DNA from: JAJRRL01 sp047404195
GTDB taxonomy: Bacteria; Pseudomonadota; Gammaproteobacteria; JAJRRL01
Reading direction: 5' to 3'
Assembly: GCA_047404195.1 (NCBI GenBank)
Contig: JBDOIU010000004.1
Location: 1-64,000, forward strand
Length of the DNA stretch: 64,000 bases
Shown here piece after piece: positions 25,457 to 34,568 of this stretch (its first letter is position 1; the number at the start of each line of letters is the position of its first letter). The notes below the pieces were generated by a model. That model had not been told where the DNA came from. It saw only the letters and a list, made by a program, of their open reading frames with translations, and made no database searches. The translations under genes and the position numbers were made by a program.

Positions 25457-28282
25457 TTATTGACATGCTTCGCATTCGGGATCATCGATTGCGCACATCT
25501 TCACTGAGGGTTGGGTGTTAACAGCATTGAGGGCGCTATCAGAGATGGTTGCCTTTTCAGTGCTGGTGGCTGCTAAGCTGCGTAGGTAGTAGGTGGTTTT
25601 AAGGCCACTTTTCCAGGCAAGCTTATATGTTTTGTCTAATACCTTACCTGATGGTTTGGCAATGTATAGGTTGAGAGATTGTGCTTGGTCAATCCATTTT
25701 TGTCTGCGAGAGGCAGCTTCAATGAGCCATTTGGGTTCAATCTCAAAAGCTGTTTTATAGCGCTCTTTAATATCAGCTGGGATGCGTTCGATATTTTGAA
25801 TGCTACCGTTGTAATACTTGAGGTCATGTACCATGACCTGATCCCATAGATTCAGGGCTTTCAAGTCTGCAGCCAGATGTGGGTTAACAACAGTGAATTC
25901 ACCCGACAAGTTAGATTTCACAAAAAGGTTTTGATAAGTTGGCTCGATAGACTGAGACACACCACAAATATTTGAAATGGTTGCGGTAGGCGCAATTGCC
26001 ATGACATTTGAGTTGCGCATACCAATGCTGGTCACACGTTTTCTCAGCTCAGCCCAATTGAGTGTCTGGTCAGTATTTTGGTTAAGATAAATGCCACGTG
26101 TTTCGGCCAATAGTCCAATAGAGTCGATGGGTAGAATGCCCTGAGACCACAAAGACCCTTCAAAGCTTGAATATGGCCCACGCTCCTCTGCCAAGGTCAC
26201 TGATGCATTAATGGCATGGTAGCTGATCAGTTCCATTGTTTGGTCTGCAAAAGTCACAGCGGCGTCTGATGCATAACTGATTTTGAGTTTGTGTAAGGCG
26301 TCCTGAAAGCCCATGATGCCGAGGCCAATTGGTCGGTGCTTGAAGTTGGAGTTGCGTGCGGAATCAACGGTGTAGTAGTTGATATCAATGACGTTATCCA
26401 GCATACGAATAGCCACTTTTGTTGTTTTTGCCAGCTTGTCTGTGTCCAGCATATCATCTTTGAGATGGTTCATGAGGTTAATGCTACCCAGGTTGCAGAC
26501 TGCGATTTCAGCTTCTTCTGCTTTGGACTTGGTGTTGAGAGTGATTTCAGTGCACAGGTTAGAGCTGTGAATAACCCCGGCATGCTTCTGTGGTGAGCGA
26601 ATGTTGCAAGGATCTTTGAATGTTAACCAAGGATGGCCTGTTTCAAATAAGAGGCCAAGCATTTTTCGCCACAGTTCAATGGCAGGTATTGTTTTGCTGC
26701 GAATGGCGCCTGACTTGGCTTTGGCTTCGTAGGCAACGTATGCTTTTTCAAACTCTGCACCGTAAAGATCGTGTAAATCTGGCGTTTCATCTGGTGAGAA
26801 CAGTGTCCAATGTGATTTTTCGTGTACACGCTTCATGAATAAATCAGGAACCCAGTTGGCTGTGTTCATGTCGTGTGTGCGTCGACGATCATCACCAGTA
26901 TTTTTACGTAGCTCAAGAAATTCTTCGATATCAATGTGCCAAGTCTCAAGGTAAGCGCAAACCGCTCCTTTGCGTTTTCCGCCTTGGTTGACTGCGACGG
27001 CTGTTGCATCAGCGACATTGAGGAAGGGGACAACACCAAGTGACTGCCCATTTGTGCCCTTGATATGTGCGCCAATACCACGGACTGCAGTCCAATCGTT
27101 ACCAATACCACCCGCAAATTTAGAAAGCATGGCGTTGTCTTTAATAGCACTATAGATGCCATGTAGGCAATCAGGAATGGTTGTTAGGAAGCAGCTAGAC
27201 AGTTGGGGGTGGCGTGTTCCAGAATTGAAAAGAGTCGGTGTGGATGACATGTAGTCAAAACTGGATAGTAAATTATAGAAAGTAATTGCCCATTCATCTC
27301 TCTGGTCGCCTTCACAGTGGGCCAAGCCCATGGCAACACGCATAAAGAATACTTGCGGTAGTGCAATGCGTTTACCTTGGTGGTGAATAAAGTAGCGGTC
27401 ATACAATGTTTGTAGGCTGAGGTACGTGAATTGCTGGTCACGTTCAGGTTGAATAGCTGCAGCCAGCTTATCTAGGTTGAAATCTGTTAAATTGTTATTT
27501 AACAGCTCATAGTCTATACCCTGTGTAATGTACTCTTTAAAGGCTTGAAGGTAGTAGTCATTTAAGTCAGCAGAGTGAGTTGAATAATCAATAGAGAGTT
27601 TGTTGAGGACTTCTTCGAATAGTTGTTGTTTGAGTAGTCTGGCTGTGACGTAAGTATAATTCGGCTCCACTTCAATATATGTGCGTGCGGTGAGCGTGAG
27701 TGCTTTAAAAACATTTTCACGCTTGACGCCATTGAATAAATTCTTTTTTGCTTCTGTGATTAACGCATTGGCATCTGTGTTTTCAAGCTGAGTGCAAGCT
27801 TGAGTTGCGATTGCCCGTAGCCAATCGGTATCCAGCGGCTCTTGGCTACCATCAGCCAGTGTTACTTGAATAGTTGGTTCGGTTGGTTTTGTGTTTTCAA
27901 TTTCTTTTTGTCGTTCTTTAGCACGCTCTTCTCTGTACAGGATATAAGCACGTGCAACGGCGTGTTCTCCTGCACACATCAGCGCGAACTCTACGTTGTT
28001 TTGTATGGTTTCAATATCAACAACACCGGTGTTGCCATGTGTGATGGCCAGTTGATGCGTGATATTGCTGGTTAAATAGCGTGCGACATCTTCTACGCGA
28101 TTTGAGGTGCTGGCTTGTTCGCCCTCAACAGCGAGGTAGGCTTTTTTAATGGCAATCGCAATACGACTGGCATCATAATCAACAACACGGTTGTCACGTT
28201 TATTCACTTTTAGGGTAACTGCGGTGGTCGTATGATTGGTTGTGTTGGTGTGCTGTTGCTCAAGAACAGATGATGTGGTCAT
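25457..28282 (-). CDS. nrdA: Ribonucleoside-diphosphate reductase alpha subunit
   Basis: Catalytic subunit of 941 residues. An ATP-cone is seen at about residues 20-110 (VNKRDNRVVDYDASRIAIAI), then the ten-stranded barrel with SSCFLTTIPD, NLCTEI and NLGSINL, and a C-terminal CEAC pair that re-reduces the active site. The longer frame from 28426 is rejected because AGGAG precedes the ATG at 28282 and the NrdR-controlled promoter lies inside the extension. Operon with nrdB. Confidence 0.95.
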   Translation of the reverse strand: MTTSSVLEQQHTNTTNHTTTAVTLKVNKRDNRVVDYDASRIAIAIKKAYLAVEGEQASTSNRVEDVARYLTSNITHQLAITHGNTGVVDIETIQNNVEFALMCAGEHAVARAYILYREERAKERQKEIENTKPTEPTIQVTLADGSQEPLDTDWLRAIATQACTQLENTDANALITEAKKNLFNGVKRENVFKALTLTARTYIEVEPNYTYVTARLLKQQLFEEVLNKLSIDYSTHSADLNDYYLQAFKEYITQGIDYELLNNNLTDFNLDKLAAAIQPERDQQFTYLSLQTLYDRYFIHHQGKRIALPQVFFMRVAMGLAHCEGDQRDEWAITFYNLLSSFDYMSSTPTLFNSGTRHPQLSSCFLTTIPDCLHGIYSAIKDNAMLSKFAGGIGNDWTAVRGIGAHIKGTNGQSLGVVPFLNVADATAVAVNQGGKRKGAVCAYLETWHIDIEEFLELRKNTGDDRRRTHDMNTANWVPDLFMKRVHEKSHWTLFSPDETPDLHDLYGAEFEKAYVAYEAKAKSGAIRSKTIPAIELWRKMLGLLFETGHPWLTFKDPCNIRSPQKHAGVIHSSNLCTEITLNTKSKAEEAEIAVCNLGSINLMNHLKDDMLDTDKLAKTTKVAIRMLDNVIDINYYTVDSARNSNFKHRPIGLGIMGFQDALHKLKISYASDAAVTFADQTMELISYHAINASVTLAEERGPYSSFEGSLWSQGILPIDSIGLLAETRGIYLNQNTDQTLNWAELRKRVTSIGMRNSNVMAIAPTATISNICGVSQSIEPTYQNLFVKSNLSGEFTVVNPHLAADLKALNLWDQVMVHDLKYYNGSIQNIERIPADIKERYKTAFEIEPKWLIEAASRRQKWIDQAQSLNLYIAKPSGKVLDKTYKLAWKSGLKTTYYLRSLAATSTEKATISDSALNAVNTQPSVKMCAIDDPECEACQ

Positions 28283-28361
28283 TTTGGGCTCCTTGTTTTG
28301 GCACGGAGTAAACAGTGCGGTTGGTATCAGGACACTTTCTGTGTGTTTTTCAGCCTTGCAT

Positions 28362-28377
28362 GCCCAACATGTTGTGC
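28362..28377 (-). promoter_or_regulatory. NrdR box 2 upstream of nrdA
   Basis: The minus strand reads GCACAACATGTTGGGC, close to the NrdR consensus acaCwAtATaTwGtgt. Its centre is 32 bp from box 1, the three-turn spacing typical of paired NrdR sites. It lies just downstream of the predicted transcription start. Confidence 0.75.
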
Positions 28378-28393
28378 TTGCTTTGGCTGACAC

Positions 28394-28409
28394 ACACAAC
28401 ATAGTGTGT
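28394..28409. promoter_or_regulatory. NrdR box 1 overlapping the nrdA -10
   Basis: The sequence ACACAACATAGTGTGT agrees with the NrdR consensus at 14 of 16 positions. It covers the -10 element of the nrdA promoter, so NrdR binding would repress the operon when (d)ATP is plentiful. Confidence 0.85.
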
Positions 28410-28426
28410 TTTTTTGAGATTGGCAA
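28398..28426 (-). promoter_or_regulatory. nrdAB promoter
   Basis: On the minus strand TTGCCA (28421-28426) and TATGTT (28398-28403) are 17 bp apart. The -10 is embedded in NrdR box 1, giving a leader of about 110 nt before the nrdA ATG. Confidence 0.65.
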
Positions 28427-28448
28427 GTGGATAGGTATAGTGATATCC

Positions 28449-28457
28449 TGTGGATAA
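28449..28457 (-). promoter_or_regulatory. Perfect DnaA box upstream of nrdA
   Basis: TTATCCACA on the minus strand, 23 bp upstream of the -35. DnaA sites upstream of nrdAB link dNTP synthesis to replication initiation in E. coli; the same arrangement is inferred here. A single 9-bp match can arise by chance, but its position fits. Confidence 0.6.
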
Positions 28458-28656
28458 CTTGTGTGAATAGCGTGAGTAATTGTGTGAAAAAGAGATAACT
28501 TTCAATTTTTCATAGTCTTAGTGCTATTTATGATAATGAGAACTGGGCTTTTTTGATCAAATATGCTTATAATATTAAGTGTAGTGTCGCATTTATCAGC
28601 CAAGAGTGTGCGCTATGGCGCACGTTCAGTCACAGCAGCTCGAGGGGGTAACCAGC

Positions 28657-29136
28657 ATGGTCATTAAAGACGTTTATCGTTGTGGTTATCGCTTGAATGT
28701 TGGTATTGTTATAGCCAATCAAGCTGGGCGTTTATTTCTTGCGCGTCGCTCGGGTTCTCGTTCATGGCAATTCCCACAAGGCGGTGTGAGAGAAAGTGAA
28801 TCATTCGAAGAAGCCATGCTCAGAGAGCTTTATGAAGAAGTTGGGCTCTTAGCAGCTGATATTGAAATTGTCGCCAAAACAAAAAAATGGTATCAGTATG
28901 AGATTCCACCAGCATTTCAGCGCCCGGATCGAACGCCTTGTTTGGGGCAGCGACAACGTTGGTTCTTGTTGCGTATGTTATCAGATGATGCCAGAATTGA
29001 CTTGAATGTGAGCCACCACCCTGAGTTCACTGTATGGCGTTGGACCGATTATTGGCAACCGCTTGAAGAGGTCGTTGCTTTTAAGAAAGAAATTTATCAG
29101 GGGGTGCTTCGAGAGTTCGAGTCCTATCTCAAGTAA
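28657..29136 (+). CDS. rppH: RNA pyrophosphohydrolase RppH
   Basis: Nudix hydrolase of 159 residues that removes pyrophosphate from mRNA 5' ends and so triggers RNase E decay. The Nudix box at 42-64 (GGVRESESFEEAMLRELYEEVGL region) has all catalytic glutamates, and YRLNVGIVIANQAGRLFLARR plus GQRQRWFLLRM match RppH. The start at 28657 follows GAGGGGG and aligns with E. coli RppH; the open frame begins earlier at 28606. A TATAAT lies at 28568-28573. First in rppH-ptsP-lgt-thyA. Confidence 0.95.
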   Translation: MVIKDVYRCGYRLNVGIVIANQAGRLFLARRSGSRSWQFPQGGVRESESFEEAMLRELYEEVGLLAADIEIVAKTKKWYQYEIPPAFQRPDRTPCLGQRQRWFLLRMLSDDARIDLNVSHHPEFTVWRWTDYWQPLEEVVAFKKEIYQGVLREFESYLK

Positions 29137-29180
29137 ATTGAAATAGGTGTTTTCACTAACAAAAAGGTCAGTCAAAACTC

Positions 29181-31460
29181 ATGGGTATACAGCAGAATTT
29201 GCGTAATGTCATTCAGGCAGTGCAGTCAGCAGCAGCACTGCCTGAAGGCTTGTACGCGTTTCTCAACAAGCTGAGTGACTTTGTGCGGTGTGATGCCGCT
29301 GCATTTTTTGTATGTGAGGATAGTCGAGGCGAGTATGTTTTAGCAGCAAGCTTGAATATACAGTCCACAAAGTCCTCAGCTGTGCGTGTTAAATACGGCA
29401 AGGGATTGTTGGGCTATGTTGGGGAAAGTGAGGCACCATTATCACTTGCGCGTTGCAAGGAGCATGAGGCATATTATCGCTCGCAACGATTTGATGACAG
29501 TATCTATGCAGCCTTTTTAGGTGTGCCGGTCATTGAAGATGCAGTTTTGCTGGGTATTTTGGTCCTGTACCGTGAGGATGCGGTTCAGTTTGATGACGCA
29601 GACAATGCTTTTTGCCTAACGTCCGCTATTAACCTGGCACCAATCATTGCTTCTGAAAATGACAAAGGAAACTTGTTGTCATTTCTGTCTCGTCGACGCC
29701 GTGCATTTAAAGATTTGACCCTGGTTGGTACGGCAGCCTCACCGGGCGTGGCAGTTGGTCAAGCAGTGGTATTGTATCCTGTTGCTGATCTAGATGCTGT
29801 GCCAGATCAACCAGCCGGTTCAGTCGCATTGCAGGAAAAGAGATTTGATGAGGCTGTGCTGCAAGCCAGTCGCGCAATGGGTTTATTGTGTGAAAAGGCT
29901 AAGCAATCCCTATCTGAAGCTGAAAGCGCTATTTTTAGTGTGTATTTGAGAATTTTGGATAGCCAATCCTTCACTGCGGCTGTTAAAAAGGAAATCAGAC
30001 AAGATCAATGGGCCGAGGGTGCGTTAAGACGTGTGATACGTGCGCAGATTGGTCAATTGGAAGCATTAGACGATCCTTACTTGCGAGAACGTGCCAGTGA
30101 CTTTAGAGACATTGGCCAACGCATATTATTTTTCTTACAAGAAAAAGAAAGAGCATCCATTACATATCACCCCAAAACCATATTGATCAGTGATGACCTC
30201 AGTGCAACGGCTTTGTTAGAAGTGCCTAAAGATAAATTATTGGGTGTGATTTCAAAGTCAGGGACGCCGAATTCACACGTTGCTATTCTGGCGCGTGCCA
30301 TGGGTATTCCTGCTGTGGTGGGTTTGCGGGGGATTCCTGTGATAGCCTTCCGCAATCAAGAGGTGATTGTTGATGGCTACTATGGTCAGGTATATCTATC
30401 ACCATCCAGAGCATTGCTGAAAGAGTTTCGCAGTTTCTCTGATGAGGAAAGAGAGCTAGATGATGAGTTGAGTCGCTTATCTCAACAGCCGGCAACAACA
30501 TTAGATAATCAGCGCATCTCATTGATGATTAACACAGGATTGGCCATTGAAGCCGAAGCTGCATTACGAGTTGGTGCAGAGGGCGTGGGCCTGTATCGCA
30601 GTGAAATGCCATTTATGCTGAAAGAGCGCTTTCCAAGTGAGAATGAACAGTTTCAAATGTATCGGCAACTGTTGAAGACATTTTCACCAAGGCCAGTTTA
30701 TATGCGAACGTTGGATGTCGGTGGAGATAAGCCTCTACCATACTTTCCAATAGCAGAAGAAAATCCTTTTTTGGGTTGGCGTGGTATACGTGTCACTCTA
30801 GATCACCCAGAGTTATTTTTACAACAAACGCGTGCGATGATACGTGCCAACTGTGAATCAGGAAATTTATCTATCTTACTGCCCATGATTTCTTCTATAT
30901 CAGAGGTGGAGGAGTCTCTACGATTGATTAAGCAGGCTCATAAATCCCTCACGGAGGAGGGTTTGTGCTGTGATATCCCAAAAGTTGGTAGCATGGTAGA
31001 AGTACCGTCAGCTGTCTTTCAAAGTTATGAGTTAGCGCAGCGGGTGAGTTTCTTGTCTGTGGGTAGCAATGACTTGACGCAATACTTGTTAGCAGTTGAT
31101 CGTAATAATGCCAGGGTCTCAGATAGTTTTGATAGTCTTCACCCGGCAGTATTACGGGCATTGGCACAAGTTGTCGAAAATGGTCATCGTGCAGGCAAGC
31201 CAGTGAGTTTATGTGGTGAAATGTCGAGCGATCCATTAGCAGTCATATTGCTCTTGGCCATGGGTTTTGACTCATTAAGCATGAATGCGCGTATGTTGCC
31301 ACGCATTAAGTGGGTGATTCGTAGTATTTCTTTACAGCAGGCCAGATCATTATTAGAAGAAGCGCTTGCGATGCATGACCCTGTCGATGTACGCTTATTG
31401 CTGGAAGCAGCACTCGATGCTGCAGGTTTGGGGGGCTTGATACGTGCAGGCCGTCGATAG
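29181..31460 (+). CDS. ptsP: PtsP, nitrogen-PTS phosphoenolpyruvate phosphotransferase
   Basis: Enzyme I-Ntr of 759 residues. An N-terminal GAF domain (about 15-165) precedes the EI module: the phosphohistidine segment TPNSHVAILARAMGIPAVVG, then the PEP-binding TIM barrel with MRTLDVGGDKPLPYFP, FLGWRGIRV, SVGSNDLTQYLLAVDR and LCGEMSSDP. It passes phosphate from PEP to NPr in the regulatory PTS. It lies 44 bp after rppH and 10 bp before lgt, the usual gammaproteobacterial order. Confidence 0.96.
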   Translation: MGIQQNLRNVIQAVQSAAALPEGLYAFLNKLSDFVRCDAAAFFVCEDSRGEYVLAASLNIQSTKSSAVRVKYGKGLLGYVGESEAPLSLARCKEHEAYYRSQRFDDSIYAAFLGVPVIEDAVLLGILVLYREDAVQFDDADNAFCLTSAINLAPIIASENDKGNLLSFLSRRRRAFKDLTLVGTAASPGVAVGQAVVLYPVADLDAVPDQPAGSVALQEKRFDEAVLQASRAMGLLCEKAKQSLSEAESAIFSVYLRILDSQSFTAAVKKEIRQDQWAEGALRRVIRAQIGQLEALDDPYLRERASDFRDIGQRILFFLQEKERASITYHPKTILISDDLSATALLEVPKDKLLGVISKSGTPNSHVAILARAMGIPAVVGLRGIPVIAFRNQEVIVDGYYGQVYLSPSRALLKEFRSFSDEERELDDELSRLSQQPATTLDNQRISLMINTGLAIEAEAALRVGAEGVGLYRSEMPFMLKERFPSENEQFQMYRQLLKTFSPRPVYMRTLDVGGDKPLPYFPIAEENPFLGWRGIRVTLDHPELFLQQTRAMIRANCESGNLSILLPMISSISEVEESLRLIKQAHKSLTEEGLCCDIPKVGSMVEVPSAVFQSYELAQRVSFLSVGSNDLTQYLLAVDRNNARVSDSFDSLHPAVLRALAQVVENGHRAGKPVSLCGEMSSDPLAVILLLAMGFDSLSMNARMLPRIKWVIRSISLQQARSLLEEALAMHDPVDVRLLLEAALDAAGLGGLIRAGRR

Positions 31461-31470
31461 AGGAAGATAA

Positions 31471-32274
31471 ATGCTTCATTATCCAGCAATTGATCCGGTC
31501 GCATTGCGCCTTGGGCCACTGTCTGTGCACTGGTATGGTTTGATGTACTTGTTTGGTATGTGTGCAGCTTGGGGGCTGGCATGGTGGCGTAGGGCGCAGC
31601 AAACACCAGTGTGGAACTCTGAACAGATCACTGACCTGATCTTTTATTGTGCGATCGGCCTTATTTTGGGTGGTCGAATTGGTTACGTTCTGTTTTATGG
31701 CTGGCAGTTTTGGCAAGTTGATATTTGGTATCCGCTCAAAATATGGCAGGGTGGCATGTCATTTCATGGTGGCTTGATTGGCGCTGTGATGGGTTTGTAC
31801 CTTTTCTGTCAAAGGGTGAGGCGTCCATTTGCACAGGTGTGTGATTTTATGGTGCCGTTTGTGCCTATTGGTCTGGCTGCTGGGCGCCTGGGGAATTTTA
31901 TCAATGCAGAGCTTTGGGGTAGAGTCACCACAGTCCCGTGGGGAATGGTATTTCCTAATGCTGGCCCGTTTCCGAGGCATCCGTCACAATTATATGAGTT
32001 CTTGTTGGAGGGTGTGCTGCTATTCGTGATATTATGGTTTTATACACGACGACCACGGCCGCAGTGGGCACCAACAGCACTGTTTTTGTTGGGCTATGGG
32101 GTGGCTCGATTCGTGGTAGAGTTTTTCAGGCAGCCAGATTCACAGATTGGATTTGTTGCTTGGGGGTGGTTGACCATGGGACAGTTGTTATCTGTGCCAA
32201 TGGTTATTTTTGCAGTATTTTTATTGTGCAGGTCTTACGCTTGCATAGCAGAAAAAGGAGTTTCAAATGGCTAA
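31471..32274 (+). CDS. lgt: Prolipoprotein diacylglyceryl transferase
   Basis: Inner-membrane enzyme of 267 residues with about seven helices that adds diacylglycerol to the lipobox cysteine of prolipoproteins. Signatures: YPLKIWQGGMSFHGGLIGA (catalytic His) and GLAAGRLGNFINAELWGR. It ends overlapping the next small gene by 8 bp, which implies translational coupling. Confidence 0.96.
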   Translation: MLHYPAIDPVALRLGPLSVHWYGLMYLFGMCAAWGLAWWRRAQQTPVWNSEQITDLIFYCAIGLILGGRIGYVLFYGWQFWQVDIWYPLKIWQGGMSFHGGLIGAVMGLYLFCQRVRRPFAQVCDFMVPFVPIGLAAGRLGNFINAELWGRVTTVPWGMVFPNAGPFPRHPSQLYEFLLEGVLLFVILWFYTRRPRPQWAPTALFLLGYGVARFVVEFFRQPDSQIGFVAWGWLTMGQLLSVPMVIFAVFLLCRSYACIAEKGVSNG

Positions 32275-32644
32275 GCAAGTGATATTAATCATTTTAATTT
32301 CAGTGGTGGCGATTTTATTTCAAACAGAATTGAGCCACTTGCTGGATATTCTGGTGATGATTCATAACTTTATTGGAAGGCAGTTACACGTGATCTTTTC
32401 CGATGATACAGTGGGCAGCATGATTCAAAACTTGATTTCACTATTGATTCTACCTTGTCTGGGCGGTGCTGTTGTTGCGAGTGTGTTTTGGTTAGTAAAA
32501 CGTGTAGCAATGCCACATATTATGGGTGTAGTTTGGGTTATGTGGTTGGTGCTATTGATAACGATGGTCGCACAAACAGGTTTGTCCACGAGTAGTTCTG
32601 CCAGCGTTAAGTTAATGCGTCAAAATCACGCACAGAAACATTAA
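32267..32644 (+). CDS. Small membrane protein between lgt and thyA
   Basis: Protein of 125 residues with three hydrophobic segments (5-20, about 55-77, about 83-103) and a polar Ser/Lys/His tail. Its ATG overlaps the lgt stop by 8 bp, and AAAGGAG in the lgt end serves as ribosome site. No family is recognised. In most relatives lgt is followed directly by thyA, so this looks like a lineage-specific addition to the operon. Confidence 0.7.
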   Translation: MAKQVILIILISVVAILFQTELSHLLDILVMIHNFIGRQLHVIFSDDTVGSMIQNLISLLILPCLGGAVVASVFWLVKRVAMPHIMGVVWVMWLVLLITMVAQTGLSTSSSASVKLMRQNHAQKH

Positions 32645-32664
32645 ATGAGTGAAGGGGAGTGGTT

Positions 32665-33477
32665 ATGTCAAGTATTATCAGTGAACAACGATATCTATCA
32701 TTAATGCAGGAAATTCTTGATTCAGGTGTTGACCGAGGTGATCGCACAGGTACAGGAACACGCAGTTTATTCTCACGGCAATTACGTTTTGACCTGCGTG
32801 AAGGGTTCCCAGCACTGACCACCAAGAAGCTACATATGCCAAGTGTCATTCACGAGTTACTCTGGTTTCTCAGTGGAGATACGAATGTTGCTTATTTACA
32901 AGAAAATGGTGTGCGCATTTGGAATGAGTGGGCAGATGAGAATGGTGAGTTAGGTCCAGTGTATGGTCAGCAATGGCGGCGCTGGCGGTCTGCCAATGGT
33001 CAAGAGATCGATCAAATTGCCAACTTGATAGAGGGTATTAAAACTAACCCAAACAGTCGGCGACATATCGTCAGTGCATGGAATGTCGGGCAGTTGGCTG
33101 AAATGGCCTTACCGCCATGTCATTTATTATTTCAGTTCTACGTCTCTGGTAACGAGTTGTCATGCCAGTTGACTCAGCGATCAGCAGATTACTTTCTGGG
33201 CGTTCCCTTTAATATTGCATCATATGCACTATTAACGCATATGGTCGCCGCTCAATGTGGATTGCAAGCTCGAGAATTTATTTGGTGCGGTGGTGATGTG
33301 CATTTGTACCACAATCATTTTGAGCAGGCACAGATACAAATTTCAAGAAAGCCCTTTGAATTTCCAACTTTACAGCTAAACGATCAAATTCGATCGATAG
33401 ATGACTACACTGCAGCTGATATCACATTGGTTAACTATGAGCATCATCCGCGTATTGCTGCCCCCATTTCAGTGTAA
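32665..33477 (+). CDS. thyA: Thymidylate synthase
   Basis: Enzyme of 270 residues converting dUMP to dTMP with methylene-tetrahydrofolate. The catalytic Cys152 is in ALPPCHLLFQFYV; DRTGTGT, the substrate-binding QRSAD segment and the C-terminal IAAPISV are conserved. The ATG at 32665 is preferred over the GTG at 32659 because AGGGGAG is well placed. Together with nrdAB in the same window it covers dTTP synthesis. Confidence 0.97.
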   Translation: MSSIISEQRYLSLMQEILDSGVDRGDRTGTGTRSLFSRQLRFDLREGFPALTTKKLHMPSVIHELLWFLSGDTNVAYLQENGVRIWNEWADENGELGPVYGQQWRRWRSANGQEIDQIANLIEGIKTNPNSRRHIVSAWNVGQLAEMALPPCHLLFQFYVSGNELSCQLTQRSADYFLGVPFNIASYALLTHMVAAQCGLQAREFIWCGGDVHLYHNHFEQAQIQISRKPFEFPTLQLNDQIRSIDDYTAADITLVNYEHHPRIAAPISV

Positions 33478-33566
33478 TGAGTCATGCTGAGTGGGGCAGC
33501 TATTCTTTAATGGCAATTGATATGCAGCACCAGAGTTTATATTTGGAAGTGCATCGGATCGTTATC

Positions 33567-34352
33567 TCATAATGGTTGACTGTATGTCATTGTGCCATGA
33601 TGCTCTGGAGAATGCCTATATGTTGATAAATGCCGGGGTGTTGCAACCGCATGCTTTTCACAGAGTTTTGTAATACTGCTTTCAACCTGTTGCGCCAATT
33701 TGGCTGCTTGCGCAGACTGAGTAATATTCACTAGATGAATGATTCGTAAAAGGTTATCAAGTACAATGACATTTGTCTTTGCAAATGCTGGCTTGTCATT
33801 TGTTTTAAGCATTACTTTCGTGACTATTCTCATGAGAGTTTGTGTTTCTTGGTGAGGTAAGGTTTTTCTGCTAAGGCCTTGTATACCACCTTTTGAGTTT
33901 GGGGTATTGTTAGGAAGTTGTTTGGATGCTTCGACTAGCTCATTCATGCTTGTTGAATGCAGTAACTTAACTGCTGCACGTAAGAAATAATTCTCTTTTG
34001 TGGGGTACAATGGTGAGGGCAATCTTGTGGTTGGTGCATGATCCATTGGGTATGATCGGGGTATTTGAGAAACACTATTAGGGCTATTGGGTTCAGATTT
34101 TTTTGATGTGATTTTAACGGCATATGGCATTCTCGACTTATTTTTTGATGGATGCATAATGCGTCGAAAGTACATGGGTTCTCTAATGTCGTTTATGTGA
34201 CATATCTCTGCAATGCTGGTTTTTAGTTTGTTGCAGTATTTGCTTGTGCAAGGCACTGATACGTATCTTAGGTTGATGAAGCGTAGTAAGTTGTCGAAAA
34301 CTGCAGTTACTCTTTCTGATGTTTTTGGATACCGCTTTGCATCTGCTGTCAT
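33567..34352 (-). CDS. Repeat-containing unknown protein, C-terminal part after an amber codon
   Basis: 261 residues from the first ATG after an in-frame TAG. The same frame is open upstream (QLKQLILIINQ...) to that TAG at 34386-34388, and beyond it is the N-terminal piece. Together they form two copies of a helical unit of about 120 residues: the first copy is split by the TAG, the second runs from NYFLRAAVKLLHSTSMNELVEAS to LCEKHAVATPRHLSTY. Shared marks are EL..AS..L, V.DNLLR.I.L and SI...C. A linker rich in Ser, Pro and Lys lies between. No known family. The downstream neighbour gene (35200-36351) has the same unit. Confidence 0.6.
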   Translation of the reverse strand: MTADAKRYPKTSERVTAVFDNLLRFINLRYVSVPCTSKYCNKLKTSIAEICHINDIREPMYFRRIMHPSKNKSRMPYAVKITSKKSEPNSPNSVSQIPRSYPMDHAPTTRLPSPLYPTKENYFLRAAVKLLHSTSMNELVEASKQLPNNTPNSKGGIQGLSRKTLPHQETQTLMRIVTKVMLKTNDKPAFAKTNVIVLDNLLRIIHLVNITQSAQAAKLAQQVESSITKLCEKHAVATPRHLSTYRHSPEHHGTMTYSQPL

Positions 34353-34385
34353 TTGATTGATTATCAGGATTAATTGTTTAAGCTG

Positions 34386-34568
34386 CTACGGAGTGGTTTT
34401 GATTGCACGCAAATGGATGTTGGTTTTTTCAGGCATATGAGTGCTCATGAGTTCGCGCGATGCTTGAGTTAATTCGTGCCTGTTTTCAGCTGAAAACATC
34501 ATGTTTGCGACGTCCATAAAGTCCTTGTTGCGAGTATGTTTTCTTTTTGTTTTGTATTGTTTGGGCAT
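34386..34568 (-). CDS. N-terminal piece of the same repeat protein, ending at TAG
   Basis: Sixty residues from the ATG at 34568 (GAGAG 8 nt ahead) to the TAG. The basic start MPKQYKTKRKHTRNKD is followed by the first half of the helical unit (VANMMFSAENRHELTQASREL). It is in the same frame as the 261-residue part; only one TAG separates them, at a place where the second repeat copy reads HQET. This may be a nonsense mutation (pseudogene) or a suppressed or readthrough codon. Confidence 0.55.
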   Translation of the reverse strand: MPKQYKTKRKHTRNKDFMDVANMMFSAENRHELTQASRELMSTHMPEKTNIHLRAIKTTP

